Positions 62,653 through 64,000 of a stretch of 64,000 nt of DNA are shown piece by piece. The stretch lies in NCBI GenBank assembly GCA_000687975.1, contig JIAB01000001.1, positions 1,960,001 to 2,024,000 of the forward strand, given 5' to 3'. The notes beneath the pieces were generated by a model. The model was not told the origin of the DNA. It did no database searches and worked only from the letters and a program-made list of their open reading frames with translations. This stretch comes from Lachnospiraceae bacterium AC2031 (lineage in GTDB: Bacteria > Bacillota > Clostridia > Lachnospirales > Lachnospiraceae). The position numbers and the translations under genes were made by a program. How positions within the stretch are numbered: the first letter of the stretch is position 1; each line of letters starts with the position of its first letter.

Positions 62653-63678
62653 ATGCTAAAATATGGAAAAAGAATTATTTGGATTGACTTAGGTCGATTT
62701 ATTGCAATTTTTTTAGTTACCGGCTTTCATGTGTGGAGGTTCATTGGATGTCCAGAACATATGGTGTTAGGAATTGATTTATGGGGATTTTTTAAAAATG
62801 GATATATGGGATGTGATTTGTTCTTTTTGTTATCGGGATATTTATGTTCAAAACAATGGGATTCACTTCACAATGAAAATAATAAAGTTTTAAAGTTTTA
62901 TTTGAGTAAAGCTTTACGGATAATACCTGCTTATTATGTCAGTCTTCTTTTTTGGTGGTTTCTAGTAAATAAAGGGATATGTGTTAAACCTTATGGGGTG
63001 AGAGACGTTATTATGCATATGCTTTTTATGCATACACTTAGTGAAAAAACTTTTTTTTCGACTAGTGGTGTATATTGGTATTTGGGAGTTCAAATGCATT
63101 TTTATATCCTTTTTCCATTAGTGCTCTATATTTTAAATAAAGTAAACAATTGGGTTGCTTTAGCAATCTCTTTTTTACCTGTTGTAATTCTTTCGTATAC
63201 TGGATATAACGACAAGTTCACACTTTATTGGAATGTTATAATATTAATGCCGTCGTTTGTGTGTGGAATAATGTTGCAAAAAGGTTGTTTTGATTGTTTT
63301 AGAAAAGAGATACTAATTTTTCTTTCGTTGTTCTTATATTTTGGAATAGTGTTAGTGCCAAAGATTCAAGGACTGTTTTTTTTGGCAGATAGACTTGTTG
63401 TAGGAATAAGTATAGGGATTGTATTATATGAATTAGCTGATTGGAGCAAAACAATACCGAAATCTATTAAAGAGTTTGTAGGTGTTATAGCCCAAACATC
63501 GTATTCAATATATTTATATAATTATGTTTTTACAACGTATAATAATATCCTTGTTGGTAAAACTGGATTTGTAATATATGTATTTATGACGTTCGGTTTT
63601 GGGATTATAATGTATTATGTAGTTGAAAATAGTCTTAATGGTATTATAAAAAGAATTAAAATGCGTTATTGTTCGTAG
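62653..63678 (+). CDS. Membrane acyltransferase, acyltransferase-3 family
   Basis: 341 residues, about ten helices. WIDLGRFIAIFLVTGFHVWR supplies the motif His; GYMGCDLFFLLSGYLCSKQW is the second hallmark, followed by the Arg-containing KALRIIPAYYVSL. It probably acylates a capsule sugar. It sits between kdsD and kdsC in the Kdo cassette. The RBS is weak (AGGG). Confidence 0.88.
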   Translation: MLKYGKRIIWIDLGRFIAIFLVTGFHVWRFIGCPEHMVLGIDLWGFFKNGYMGCDLFFLLSGYLCSKQWDSLHNENNKVLKFYLSKALRIIPAYYVSLLFWWFLVNKGICVKPYGVRDVIMHMLFMHTLSEKTFFSTSGVYWYLGVQMHFYILFPLVLYILNKVNNWVALAISFLPVVILSYTGYNDKFTLYWNVIILMPSFVCGIMLQKGCFDCFRKEILIFLSLFLYFGIVLVPKIQGLFFLADRLVVGISIGIVLYELADWSKTIPKSIKEFVGVIAQTSYSIYLYNYVFTTYNNILVGKTGFVIYVFMTFGFGIIMYYVVENSLNGIIKRIKMRYCS

Positions 63679-63695
63679 ATTTTTTTGGGGGGATT

Positions 63696-64000
63696 ATGCT
63701 ACGTTATTTGATTATAGATGTTGATGGTACACTCACTGATGGTGGCATCTATTATGATGCTCACGGAAATGAGTTGAAAAAGTTTTGCACAAAGGATGGA
63801 ACGGGGCTTTCCATTGCTCGCGCAGCTGGTATTAAATTGGTTATTATGACTGGTAGAGAATGTGAAGCAACGCGAAAAAGAATGGAAGAATTGCAAGTTG
63901 ATTTTCTTTATCAAGGTATTAAGGATAAAATTAGTTTTTTGAAATCATGGATTCTTGAAAATGATGTCAAAAAGGAAGAATTAGGTTATATAGGTGACGA
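63696..64000 (+). CDS. kdsC: Kdo-8-phosphate phosphatase, HAD family (cut by the window edge)
   Basis: The frame opens at ATG 63696 behind GGGGGG and runs off the end (about 101 codons seen). It begins MLRYLIIDVDGTLTDGGIYY with the HAD motif I DVDGT, then FCTKDGTGLSIARAAGIKLV and the motif II loop IMTGRE. These are the KdsC/YrbI signatures. It dephosphorylates Kdo-8-phosphate, the step between kdsA and the cytidylyltransferase, and completes the pathway from ribulose-5-phosphate to CMP-Kdo. Confidence 0.92.
   Translation, partial: MLRYLIIDVDGTLTDGGIYYDAHGNELKKFCTKDGTGLSIARAAGIKLVIMTGRECEATRKRMEELQVDFLYQGIKDKISFLKSWILENDVKKEELGYIGD

Overview
The window looks like chromosomal DNA from a Gram-positive anaerobe of the Lachnospiraceae (Butyrivibrio/Roseburia-like). 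The evidence is an rpsF-ssb-rpsR operon, a DapF-DapL diaminopimelate route, a flavin reductase-rubredoxin fusion, surface proteins with choline-binding-type cell-wall repeats, an isopeptide/thioester-type wall protein, and moderate to low GC. The genus is an inference.

Layout. 1-2.8 kb: the 3' part of a 23S rRNA gene, no adjacent 5S, then six tRNAs (Asp, Val, Thr, Tyr, fMet, Phe) and a terminator. 2.9-9.5 kb: a wall-anchored surface protein, rpsF-ssb-rpsR, a secreted NlpC/P60 hydrolase and dapF. 9.5-32.9 kb: dapL, then a long cell-surface glycan locus. It holds the CDP-3,6-dideoxyhexose genes rfbF, rfbG and rfbH, an RmlC-like epimerase and a reductase, which best fits a CDP-ascarylose-type pathway. 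It also holds large membrane glycosyltransferases, a Wzm/Wzt ABC exporter, a methyltransferase, a tandem GT2 glycosyltransferase and a flavin reductase-rubredoxin. 33-42.5 kb: an accessory island with an XRE regulator, a REP-associated tyrosine transposase (RAYT), a decayed hicA with intact hicB, a Schlafen/AlbA_2 protein with a small partner, a dead AAA ATPase and a 901-aa DUF4062/TIR-like protein. 42.7-47.3 kb: two paralogous secreted esterases with wall-binding repeats, and glf. 47.4-48.1 kb: a class I cyclic-di-GMP riboswitch upstream of an unknown P-loop-like gene. 48.2-64 kb: a nucleotidyltransferase on the minus strand, then a Wzy-type capsule operon. That operon starts with a consensus promoter and a structured leader, and ends in a CMP-Kdo cassette (cytidylyltransferase, kdsA, kdsD, kdsC) cut by the window edge.

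Two themes stand out. First, at least fifteen copies of a palindromic repeat with ends TGAGTCA and TGACTCA punctuate the gaps from 6.6 to 47.3 kb, usually right after stop codons. They come in two core types; one type brackets the RAYT gene on both sides, so the family is probably the REP set mobilised by that transposase. The repeats are absent from the AT-rich capsule operon beyond 47.4 kb, which suggests a separate history for it. Second, two glycan pathways better known from Gram-negative envelopes (CDP-3,6-dideoxyhexose and Kdo) lie within one window of a Gram-positive genome. The sharpest regulatory signal is an 11-bp perfect complementarity between the c-di-GMP riboswitch core and the 5' arm of its terminator, which predicts an OFF switch.
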